Positions 34,485 through 42,194 of a stretch of 64,000 nt of DNA are shown here, in pieces; position 1 is the first letter of the stretch, and each line of letters starts with the position of its first letter. The stretch lies in assembly GCF_000758305.1 (NCBI RefSeq), contig NZ_CP009458.1, forward strand, positions 124,001 to 188,000. The letters run 5' to 3'. A program made the translations under genes and the position numbers. Origin of the DNA: Cedecea neteri. GTDB lineage: Bacteria > Pseudomonadota > Gammaproteobacteria > Enterobacterales > Enterobacteriaceae. The notes below the pieces were generated by a model. It had not been told where the DNA came from. It was given only the letters and a program-made list of their open reading frames with translations, and did no database searches.

Positions 34485-35560
34485 GTGACGCAACTAATCC
34501 GTGGGATACCGGCAGCGCAGCAACCGATGCCGCAACCAGTCAGGCAGCCAGTTCTACAGACGCATGGGGCGCTCCGGCGTCGGATGCGGCCACCGGCGGG
34601 GGTGCAGACTGGCTGAATTCAGCCCCGGCAGCCGCGCCTGAACATTTCAATATTCTGGATCCGTTCCACAAAACGCTGATCCCTCTCGACAGTTGGGTGA
34701 CGGAGGGGATCGACTGGGTGGTGACCCACTTCCGCCCAGTGTTCCAGGGCATTCGCGTGCCGGTGGATTATATTCTCAGCGGCTTTCAGCAGCTGCTTTT
34801 GGGGATGCCTGCGCCGGTCGCGATTATCGTCTTCGCGCTGATTGCCTGGCAGATGTCCAGCCTCGGCATGGGCGTCGCCACGCTAGTCTCGCTGGTCGCC
34901 ATTGGAGCGATTGGTGCCTGGTCACAGGCAATGGTCACCCTGGCGCTGGTGCTGACTGCCCTGCTGTTTTGTATGGTGCTCGGCCTGCCGCTCGGGATTT
35001 GGCTGGCGCGCAGCGAACGTGCGGCGAAAATCGTTCGCCCCTTGCTGGATGCCATGCAGACTACCCCAGCGTTTGTTTACCTGGTGCCTATCGTGATGCT
35101 GTTCGGCATCGGCAACGTGCCCGGCGTGGTGGTGACCATTATCTTTGCCCTGCCGCCTATCGTGCGCCTGACTATTCTGGGCATTAAGCAAGTGCCTGAA
35201 GATTTGGTCGAAGCGGCTCGCTCATTCGGTGCCAGTCCGCGCCAGATGTTGTTCAAAGTGCAGCTCCCGCTGGCGATGCCAACCATTATGGCCGGCGTTA
35301 ACCAGACGCTGATGCTGGCGCTGTCGATGGTGGTTATCGCGTCGATGATTGCCGTGGGCGGACTCGGCCAGATGGTTCTGCGCGGCATTGGCCGTCTAGA
35401 TATGGGTCTGGCTACGGTCGGTGGCGTGGGGATCGTGATCCTGGCCATTATTCTCGACCGCCTGACTCAGTCCATTGGGCGCGACTCTCGCTCCCGTGGC
35501 AACCGCCGCTGGTATACCACCGGCCCGCTGGGTCTTGTGACCCGTCCCTTCATGAAATAA
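34481..35560 (+). CDS. proW: ProW, ProU permease subunit
   Basis: 359 residues with a long soluble, Ala/Ser-rich N-terminus (about 1-90) typical of ProW, then about six to seven transmembrane segments and the EAA loop LVEAARSFGASPRQMLFKVQLP that contacts ProV. It is the inner-membrane channel of the betaine importer. Coupled to proV by an overlapping start, and 56 bases before proX. Confidence 0.96.
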   Translation: MSDATNPWDTGSAATDAATSQAASSTDAWGAPASDAATGGGADWLNSAPAAAPEHFNILDPFHKTLIPLDSWVTEGIDWVVTHFRPVFQGIRVPVDYILSGFQQLLLGMPAPVAIIVFALIAWQMSSLGMGVATLVSLVAIGAIGAWSQAMVTLALVLTALLFCMVLGLPLGIWLARSERAAKIVRPLLDAMQTTPAFVYLVPIVMLFGIGNVPGVVVTIIFALPPIVRLTILGIKQVPEDLVEAARSFGASPRQMLFKVQLPLAMPTIMAGVNQTLMLALSMVVIASMIAVGGLGQMVLRGIGRLDMGLATVGGVGIVILAIILDRLTQSIGRDSRSRGNRRWYTTGPLGLVTRPFMK

Positions 35561-35616
35561 GCCTGGCGGCGGCTTCGGCCGCCCCTCGCCCCATCCCTCA
35601 TAAAAAAGGAATAACG

Positions 35617-36609
35617 ATGCGACACAACGCTATTTTAGCCACAGCTCTTGCGACACTCGTTACCACCAGCGCTTTTGCCGCGGACCTGCCGGGCAAAGGC
35701 ATTACCGTTCAACCGGTACAGAGCACCATTGCCGAAGAAACCTTCCAGACGCTGCTGGTGAGCCGTGCGCTGGAGAAAATGGGCTACACCGTGAATAAGC
35801 CAAGCGAGGTGGACTATAACGTCGGCTACACCTCTATCGCTTCCGGCGATGCCACCTTTACCGCCGTTAACTGGCAGCCGCTGCATGATGATATGTATGC
35901 TGCTGCGGGCGGGAGCAATAAATTCTACCGGGAAGGCACCTTCGTGACCGGCGCGGCTCAGGGCTACCTTATTGATAAGAAAACCGCTGACCAGTACCAC
36001 ATCACCAATATCGAGCAGCTTAAAGATCCGAAAATCGCCAAACTGTTCGACAGTAACGGCGACGGCAAAGCCGACATGATGGGCTGTACACCGGGCTGGG
36101 GCTGCGAGGCGGTGATTAATCACCAGAATGAAGCTTATAAGCTGGCGAACACCGTGACCGTCAACCACGGCAACTACTCGGCGATGATGGCTGACACCAT
36201 CGCCCGCTTCAAAGAAGGTAAACCGGTGCTGTATTACACCTGGACGCCGTACTGGGTGAGCGACGTGCTGAAGCCGGGCAAAGACGTGGTATGGCTGCAG
36301 GTGCCGTTCTCTTCCCTGCCGGGCGAGCAGAAAGATATCGATACCAAACTGCCCAACGGCGCGAACTATGGCTTCCCGGTAAACACAATGCACATTGTGG
36401 CGAACAAGGCATGGGCTGAGAAGAACCCGCAGGCGGCGAAGCTGTTTGCCGTCATGAAGCTGCCGCTGGCGGATATCAATGCCCAGAATGCGATGATGCA
36501 TAACGGTAAGTCTTCCGAGGCCGACATTAACGGCCACGTCGACGGTTGGATTAAGGCACACCAGGCGCAGTTTGACGGCTGGGTGAAAGAGGCACTGGCG
36601 GCGAAATAA
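35617..36609 (+). CDS. proX: ProX, periplasmic glycine betaine-binding protein
   Basis: 330 residues. A signal peptide (ILATALATLVTTSAFAADL) is followed by the OpuAC-type binding domain with PGKGITVQPVQSTIAEETFQ, VNWQPLHDDMY, GCTPGWGCEAVINHQ and YYTWTPYWVSDVL, in which the Trp residues form the betaine cage. It delivers glycine and proline betaine to ProVW. Repeat elements directly after its stop replace a simple terminator. Confidence 0.97.
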   Translation: MRHNAILATALATLVTTSAFAADLPGKGITVQPVQSTIAEETFQTLLVSRALEKMGYTVNKPSEVDYNVGYTSIASGDATFTAVNWQPLHDDMYAAAGGSNKFYREGTFVTGAAQGYLIDKKTADQYHITNIEQLKDPKIAKLFDSNGDGKADMMGCTPGWGCEAVINHQNEAYKLANTVTVNHGNYSAMMADTIARFKEGKPVLYYTWTPYWVSDVLKPGKDVVWLQVPFSSLPGEQKDIDTKLPNGANYGFPVNTMHIVANKAWAEKNPQAAKLFAVMKLPLADINAQNAMMHNGKSSEADINGHVDGWIKAHQAQFDGWVKEALAAK

Positions 36610-36613
36610 ACTG

Positions 36614-36778
36614 CCCCTCACCCTAACCCTCTCCCCAAATGGGAGAGGGGATAAACAGATAAGGACAACTCCTCAGCCTAATCCCCCAAAGGGGAGAGGG
36701 GATAAACAGGCAAACATCTTTTTTCTCCACCTTCTTTTCCCCCTCTCCCTTCCAGGGAGAGGGCCGGGGTGAGGGTCA
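36614..36778. repeat. Palindromic repeat cluster downstream of proX
   Basis: Three elements of the same family as at 27675-27824: 36614-36650 (CCCCTCACCCTAACCCTCTC and the GGGAGAGGGG return arm), a short one at 36684-36701, and the inverse-orientation copy at 36738-36778 (CAGGGAGAGGGCCGGGGTGA core). The repeat GGGGATAAACAG follows both of the first two. Hairpin potential is strong, and it may also stabilise the proX 3' end. Confidence 0.75.
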
Positions 36779-36868
36779 ATAACCGCACGATCCGACACCC
36801 ACCTTCGCTTCTGCTGTCATCATTTTTCGCTATTATTCAAACCTCTCTTTGGCAAGTTGAAGATAATA

Positions 36869-38047
36869 ATGAAAAACAATACTCACGGACTCAGCCCGGC
36901 GCTGATCGTCCTGATGTCCGTCGCAACCGGCCTCGCGGTCGCCAGCAACTACTACGCGCAGCCGCTGCTCGACACCATCGCAAACGCCTTCTCACTTTCA
37001 GTAAACCAGGCGGGCTTCATCGTCACAACAGCGCAGCTTGGCTATGCCGCAGGTCTGTTATTACTGGTGCCGCTTGGGGACATGTTTGAGCGCCGCGGGC
37101 TGATCGTCTTTATGACGCTGCTGGCAGCTGGTGGGATGCTGATCACCGCCACCAGCCAGTCCCTGTGGATGATGATTCTGGGCACCGCGCTGACCGGGCT
37201 CTTCTCCGTGGTCGCACAGATTCTTGTCCCGTTTGCCGCGACGCTCGCTGCACCGGAAAAACGCGGGAAGGTTGTCGGGACGATCATGAGCGGGCTGCTG
37301 CTTGGGATCCTGCTGGCGCGAACCGTCGCGGGTTTATTGGCAAGCCTTGGCGGCTGGCGCACCGTATATTGGGTTGCCAGCGTACTGATGGCGCTGATGG
37401 CGATCGCCCTATGGCGCGGGCTGCCGCAGGTGAAGCAGGACAGCCACCTCAACTATCCGCAGTTGCTGACCTCTATCTTCAGCCTGTTTATTAAAAACAG
37501 CCTGCTGCGCACCCGCGCTCTGCTGGGCTGCCTGACCTTCGCCAACTTCAGCATTCTCTGGACGTCGATGGCGTTCCTGCTGGCCTCGCCGCCGTTTAAC
37601 TATTCCGAAGGGGTTATCGGCCTGTTCGGCCTCGCCGGTGCCGCTGGCGCACTCGGCGCTCGTCCTGCTGGGGGACTGGTTGATAAAGGTAAAGGGCATC
37701 ACACCACCACGATTGGCCTGCTGCTGCTGTTGCTTTCCTGGGTCGCTATCGCTTTCGGTCAGTTCTCAGCTATCGCGTTAATTATTGGTATTTTGGTGCT
37801 GGATCTCACCGTCCAGGGCGTCCACATCACCAACCAGAGCCTGATTTATCGCATGATGCCGGAAGCCCGTAACCGACTGACCGCCGGGTACATGACCAGC
37901 TACTTCATCGGCGGCGCGGCGGGCTCTTTGATTTCAGCGAGCGCTTACCAACATGCTGGCTGGAACGGAGTGTGTATCGCTGGCGCCAGCGTCGCCCTAC
38001 TAAATTTGGTAGTGTGGTGGCGCGGATACCAGCGGCAGGCCGATTAG
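36869..38047 (+). CDS. ygaY: MFS transporter, intact YgaY homologue
   Basis: 392 residues from the ATG at 36869; a TTG twelve bases upstream is in frame but less likely. About twelve transmembrane segments with the MFS motif A in PLGDMFERRGLIVF and the end motifs MMPEARNRLTAGYMTSYF. Its position after proX matches E. coli ygaY, which there is a pseudogene, so this genome keeps a full-length copy. Substrate unknown; the family includes sugar and drug exporters. A hairpin terminator follows. Confidence 0.85.
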   Translation: MKNNTHGLSPALIVLMSVATGLAVASNYYAQPLLDTIANAFSLSVNQAGFIVTTAQLGYAAGLLLLVPLGDMFERRGLIVFMTLLAAGGMLITATSQSLWMMILGTALTGLFSVVAQILVPFAATLAAPEKRGKVVGTIMSGLLLGILLARTVAGLLASLGGWRTVYWVASVLMALMAIALWRGLPQVKQDSHLNYPQLLTSIFSLFIKNSLLRTRALLGCLTFANFSILWTSMAFLLASPPFNYSEGVIGLFGLAGAAGALGARPAGGLVDKGKGHHTTTIGLLLLLLSWVAIAFGQFSAIALIIGILVLDLTVQGVHITNQSLIYRMMPEARNRLTAGYMTSYFIGGAAGSLISASAYQHAGWNGVCIAGASVALLNLVVWWRGYQRQAD

Positions 38048-38091
38048 CGCGATATCGTCGCTCCCCGTAAGGGAAATTGAAGATGTAATGG

Positions 38092-38122
38092 CGGGGACAG
38101 TCTGTTAAGGTTGTCCCCGTTT
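38092..38122 (+). terminator. Terminator after the ygaY homologue
   Basis: Stem CGGGGACA/TGTCCCCG with a 12-base loop, followed by TTT. It lies about 45 bases after the stop codon. Confidence 0.75.
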
Positions 38123-38323
38123 ACTAATTCGAGTGACATTAACGCAGGTTATTTATTAACACCGTATATGGATAGACCCGCAACTGTTTCAGCCGACAAT
38201 CGCCACAGGGCGAAACTGTTCGTAAGACTGAAAGCAGCGTTTCCATCGCCATTTCTCCTGTCCTCAAGGCATCAGCCTCCGGCTTCGATGCCGTTAAACG
38301 TCGTTACCCCACTCGAAACCCCA

Positions 38324-38407
38324 TTTTCTCTCCCCACGCTGCTTAGCGCTCTGGGCTACGGCTTAGCGTGGTTTACGCCGATGGTGGCAACAATCAAACG
38401 TATATAA
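38324..38407 (+). pseudogene. ygaH: Remnant of ygaH (C-terminal end only)
   Basis: The frame reads LPTLLSALGYGLAW then a divergent tail and stop. This closely matches the end of E. coli YgaH (about IPTLLSALAYGLAW), the small subunit of the YgaZH L-valine/branched-chain exporter. The rest of ygaH and all of ygaZ are missing between the ygaY homologue and emrR, exactly where E. coli carries ygaZH. It reads as a deletion scar; nothing suggests that it is still translated from a proper start. Confidence 0.7.
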
Positions 38408-38435
38408 ACGTATACAAACGCATATAAACGTATAA
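38396..38435 (+). repeat. Four tandem 10-bp repeats upstream of emrR
   Basis: Units AAACGTATAT, AAACGTATAC, AAACGCATAT, AAACGTATAA follow one another without gaps. They begin inside the last codons of the ygaH remnant and end about 67 bases before the emrR start. A 10-bp AT-rich period equals one helix turn and so places every repeat on one DNA face. Confidence 0.8.
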
Positions 38436-38502
38436 ATAATGCATTTACTTTATTTGTCACCATCGTTACTATATCGGCTGCAACTAATGAGGTTATGCCA
38501 AA

Positions 38503-39033
38503 ATGGATAGTTCGTTCACGCCCATAGAACAAATGCTGAAGTTCCGCGCCAAACGTTACCAGGAGTTCCCGTACCAGGAGGTTCTGTTGACGCGTCTTTG
38601 TATGCACATGCAGGGTAAACTGCTGGAAAACCGCAATAAGATGCTGAAGGCGCAGGGGATCAACGAGACCTTATTCATGGCACTCATTACCCTTGAGTCC
38701 CAGGAAAACCACAGCATTCAGCCTTCTGAGCTGAGCTGCGCGCTGGGTTCGTCCCGCACGAACGCGACCCGTATCGCCGATGAGCTGGAAAAACGCGGCT
38801 GGATTGAGCGCCGTGAAAGCGACAATGACCGCCGCTGCCTGCATCTGCATTTGACCGAAAAAGGTCACGAATTCCTGCGCCAGGTGTTGCCACCGCAGCA
38901 TAACTGCCTGCATCAACTTTGGTCCGCGCTTGACGCCAGCGAAAAAGAGCAGTTGGAAATGATTACCCGTAAGCTGCTCAACCGCCTCGACCAGATGGAA
39001 GAAGACAAGGTGATCCTTGAAGCACTGAGCTAA
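38503..39033 (+). CDS. emrR: EmrR (MprA), MarR-family repressor of emrAB
   Basis: 176 residues with the MarR fold: QEFPYQEVLLTRLCMHMQGK, ELSCALGSSRTNATRIADEL (recognition helix), RRESDNDRRCLHLHLTEKG (wing). It represses emrRAB and is released by uncouplers and other drugs. Length and order emrR-emrA-emrB match E. coli. Confidence 0.96.
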   Translation: MDSSFTPIEQMLKFRAKRYQEFPYQEVLLTRLCMHMQGKLLENRNKMLKAQGINETLFMALITLESQENHSIQPSELSCALGSSRTNATRIADELEKRGWIERRESDNDRRCLHLHLTEKGHEFLRQVLPPQHNCLHQLWSALDASEKEQLEMITRKLLNRLDQMEEDKVILEALS

Positions 39034-39168
39034 GCTTTCACCGTCTGCACGCCCAACAACAATCCGATTTCAAAACTACTTTCAGGCCAGCAATCTCCTT
39101 GCTGGCCTGTCAGGTCTAACAGGTCGGCTCAGCTGACCGGAAATAATAATAAACAGGTGGAGATTAGC

Positions 39169-40341
39169 ATGAGCGCAAATGCGGAGACTCAAGCCCCGCA
39201 GCAACCGGCTAACAAGAAAGGCAAACGTAAAAGCGCCCTGATCTTGTTGACCTTGCTCTTTGTCATTATTGCTGTGGCATATGGAATCTATTGGTTTTTA
39301 GTGCTGCGTCACTTTGAAGAGACCGATGATGCTTATGTGGCAGGAAACCAGGTTCAGATCATGGCTCAGGTTTCCGGTAGCGTGACCAAAGTCTGGGCGG
39401 ACAATACCGATTTTGTGAAACAGGGTGATGTGCTGGTCAGCCTTGACCGCGCCGACGCCGAGCAGGCATTCGAGAAGGCCAAAACCCAACTGGCCTCTAG
39501 CGTGCGGCAGACTCGCCAGTTGATGATCAACAGCAAGCAGTATCAGGCCAATATCGAACTGCAGAAAACGGCGCTGGCACAGGCCCAAAGCGACCTGAAC
39601 CGCCGTATTCCGCTGGGCAGCGCCAACCTGATTGGCCGCGAAGAACTGCAGCACGCCCGTGATGCCGTCACCAGCGCTCAGGCTCAGCTGGATGTGGCCG
39701 TGCAGCAATACAACGCTAACCAGGCGATGATCCTCGGCACCAAACTGGAAGAGCAGCCTGCGGTTCAACAGGCGGCGACCGAAGTGCGTAACAGCTGGAT
39801 GGCTCTGCAGCGTACCACCATCGTCAGCCCAATGACCGGCTATGTTTCCCGCCGTGCCGTGCAGGTTGGCGCCCAAATTAGCCCGTCCACGGCGCTGATG
39901 GCCATCGTGCCTGCCAGCGGTATGTGGGTTGACGCTAACTTTAAAGAAACCCAGCTGGCGCATATGCGTATTGGCCAGACGGCCACTATCGTCAGCGATA
40001 TCTACGGCGACGACGTGAAGTACACCGGGAAAGTTGTCGGCCTGGATATGGGTACCGGCAGCGCCTTCTCGCTGCTGCCAGCGCAGAACGCCACCGGGAA
40101 CTGGATCAAAGTGGTTCAGCGCCTGCCGGTTCGTATTGAACTGGATGCCAAACAGGTTGAACAGCATCCGCTGCGTATCGGCCTGTCCACGCTGGTGAAC
40201 GTGGATACTAGCAACCGGGACGGAAGCGTACTGTCATCTCAGACCCGCACCACGCCGGTTTACGAAAGTAACGCCCGCGAGCTGAATCTGACGCCGGCTA
40301 ACCAGCTTATTGACCAGATTATTCAGGCCAATGCGGGTTAA
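39169..40341 (+). CDS. emrA: EmrA, membrane fusion protein of the EmrAB-TolC pump
   Basis: 390 residues from the ATG at 39169 (E. coli length), with an AGGTGG ribosome site. The N-terminal membrane anchor is ALILLTLLFVIIAVAYGIYW; a biotinyl-lipoyl half-motif VSGSVTKVWADNTDFVKQGD, a long coiled-coil hairpin (about 95-210), and the HlyD-like domain AQISPSTALMAIVP follow. It links EmrB to TolC. It lies in the emrRAB operon, 15 bases before emrB. Confidence 0.96.
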   Translation: MSANAETQAPQQPANKKGKRKSALILLTLLFVIIAVAYGIYWFLVLRHFEETDDAYVAGNQVQIMAQVSGSVTKVWADNTDFVKQGDVLVSLDRADAEQAFEKAKTQLASSVRQTRQLMINSKQYQANIELQKTALAQAQSDLNRRIPLGSANLIGREELQHARDAVTSAQAQLDVAVQQYNANQAMILGTKLEEQPAVQQAATEVRNSWMALQRTTIVSPMTGYVSRRAVQVGAQISPSTALMAIVPASGMWVDANFKETQLAHMRIGQTATIVSDIYGDDVKYTGKVVGLDMGTGSAFSLLPAQNATGNWIKVVQRLPVRIELDAKQVEQHPLRIGLSTLVNVDTSNRDGSVLSSQTRTTPVYESNARELNLTPANQLIDQIIQANAG

Positions 40342-40356
40342 TAAAGCGGAGGGTGT

Positions 40357-41895
40357 ATGGCACAACAAAAACCGCTAGAAGGCGCCCAGCTGGTCATTAT
40401 GACCATCGCCCTGTCGCTGGCGACCTTTATGCAGGTGCTGGACTCCACCATTGCTAACGTGGCTATCCCGACGATTGCCGGTAACCTTGGCTCATCCCTG
40501 AGCCAGGGGACGTGGGTTATCACCTCTTTTGGGGTGGCAAACGCAATCTCAATCCCGATCACCGGCTGGCTGGCAAAACGCTTCGGGGAAGTGAGGCTAT
40601 TCCTGTGGTCGACCGTGCTGTTTGCTATCGCCTCCTGGGCGTGCGGCATGTCGAACAGCCTGACGATGCTGATCTTCTTCCGCGTTATCCAGGGGATCGT
40701 TGCCGGGCCACTGATTCCGCTGTCGCAGAGCCTGTTGCTGAGCAACTACCCGCCCGCCAAACGCAGCATTGCGCTGGCGTTGTGGTCGATGACGGTGATC
40801 GTGGCGCCAATTTGCGGCCCGATTCTGGGCGGCTACATCAGCGACAACTATCACTGGGGCTGGATCTTCTTCATCAACGTGCCAATTGGTATCGTCGTGG
40901 TGCTGATGAGCCTGCAGGCCCTGCGAGGCCGCGAAACCCGCACCGAGCAGCGCCGTATTGACGGCGTGGGGCTGGCCTTGCTGGTGTTAGGGATTGGTAG
41001 CCTGCAGATCATGCTCGACAGGGGTAAAGAGTTGGACTGGTTCAACTCGACGGAGATCATCGTGTTAACGGTGATTGCGGTGGTCACCATCAGTTTCCTG
41101 ATTGTCTGGGAGCTGACCGACGATAACCCGATAGTCGATTTGTCGTTGTTTAAGTCGCGAAACTTTACCATCGGCTGCCTGTGTATCAGTCTCGCCTACA
41201 TGCTCTACTTCGGCGCGATTGTGCTGCTGCCGCAGCTGTTGCAGGAAGTGTATGGTTACACCGCGACCTGGGCCGGGCTTGCGTCCGCGCCGGTGGGGGT
41301 CATCCCGGTGCTGCTGTCGCCGATCATCGGCCGCTTCGCGCACAAGCTCGATATGCGCCGCCTGGTGACCTTCAGCTTCATTATGTATGCGGTGTGCTTC
41401 TACTGGCGCGCGTATACCTTTGAGCCGGGGATGGACTTCGCCGCGTCGGCCTGGCCGCAGTTTATTCAGGGCTTTGCGGTGGCGTGCTTCTTCATGCCGC
41501 TGACCACGATTACCCTGTCCGGCCTGCCGCCGGAGCGCCTTGCCGCGGCGTCGAGCCTGTCGAACTTTACCCGTACGCTGGCGGGTTCGATTGGGACGTC
41601 GATAACCACCACGCTGTGGACGAACCGCGAGTCGCTGCACCATGCGCAGCTCACCGAGTCTGTCACGCCGTATAACCCGAACTCGGTTGAAACCTACAAC
41701 CAGCTTCAGGGCTTAGGCATGTCGCACCAACAGGCTTCCGGCTACATCGCCCAGCAGATCACCAACCAGGGGCTGATCATCTCCGCCAACGAGATTTTCT
41801 GGTTCTCGGCAGGGGTATTTATTCTGCTGCTTGGCCTGGTGTGGTTTGCTAAACCGCCTTTCGGGGCGGGCGGTGGCGGCGGTGGCGCACACTGA
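40357..41895 (+). CDS. emrB: EmrB, MFS multidrug exporter
   Basis: 512 residues with 14 transmembrane segments of the DHA2 family. Motif A is GWLAKRFGEVRLF, and LDSTIANVAIPTIAG marks the first helix, with VIVAPICGPILGGYIS as motif C. The C-terminus ends in a Gly-rich tail. With EmrA and TolC it exports CCCP, nalidixic acid and similar hydrophobic compounds in E. coli. It ends the emrRAB operon. Confidence 0.96.
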   Translation: MAQQKPLEGAQLVIMTIALSLATFMQVLDSTIANVAIPTIAGNLGSSLSQGTWVITSFGVANAISIPITGWLAKRFGEVRLFLWSTVLFAIASWACGMSNSLTMLIFFRVIQGIVAGPLIPLSQSLLLSNYPPAKRSIALALWSMTVIVAPICGPILGGYISDNYHWGWIFFINVPIGIVVVLMSLQALRGRETRTEQRRIDGVGLALLVLGIGSLQIMLDRGKELDWFNSTEIIVLTVIAVVTISFLIVWELTDDNPIVDLSLFKSRNFTIGCLCISLAYMLYFGAIVLLPQLLQEVYGYTATWAGLASAPVGVIPVLLSPIIGRFAHKLDMRRLVTFSFIMYAVCFYWRAYTFEPGMDFAASAWPQFIQGFAVACFFMPLTTITLSGLPPERLAAASSLSNFTRTLAGSIGTSITTTLWTNRESLHHAQLTESVTPYNPNSVETYNQLQGLGMSHQQASGYIAQQITNQGLIISANEIFWFSAGVFILLLGLVWFAKPPFGAGGGGGGAH

Positions 41896-41908
41896 CATTT
41901 CTCCCTAA

Positions 41909-41926
41909 AGGAGCCTTCGGGCTCCT
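41909..41926 (+). terminator. Hairpin copy 1 (GGAGCC/GGCTCC) after emrB
   Basis: AGGAGCC TTCG GGCTCCT, a seven-bp stem with a UUCG tetraloop, 13 bases after emrB. There is no good T tract here (CAGAC follows), so it may be a poor terminator or an old half of one. Confidence 0.6.
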
Positions 41927-42020
41927 CAGACAGCTGACCAACCTCTGGCGAGAGAAGAAATACCAGACGGCTCGTTAAAAAAAACAGGAAAATCAATTCA
42001 TTGATTTTCGGCTGATAACC

Positions 42021-42056
42021 ACAAAGAGGGAAAAACCACGCTTTTTCCCTCTTTGT
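42021..42056. repeat. Perfect 15-bp inverted repeat between emrB and leuA2
   Basis: ACAAAGAGGGAAAAA (42021-42035) and TTTTTCCCTCTTTGT (42042-42056) pair without mismatch around CCACGC. It lies between two identical GGAGCC/GGCTCC hairpins in a gene-free stretch of about 300 bases. Confidence 0.8.
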
Positions 42057-42066
42057 CAGCAAACTC

Positions 42067-42088
42067 AGGAGCCTTCGGGCTCCTTTTT
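42067..42088 (+). terminator. Rho-independent terminator, hairpin copy 2 after emrB
   Basis: The same 18-base hairpin as at 41909 (AGGAGCC TTCG GGCTCCT), here followed by TTTTTCTTT, which makes a good terminator for emrRAB read-through before the next gene. Confidence 0.85.
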
Positions 42089-42194
42089 CTTTGCCTGAAC
42101 CTGGCGGTTTCGCCACACAGGTTGTCAGCTTTGCGCCAGCCCCAGCACAGATTATTCGCCAGGATAAACAGACCACATGACCTGGAGAATTCTG

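Noticed and set aside
38111..38407. A 98-codon frame as a full gene
   Set aside because: Only its last part matches YgaH; the first two-thirds have no family look and the start lies in the region following the ygaY terminator. Called as a remnant instead.
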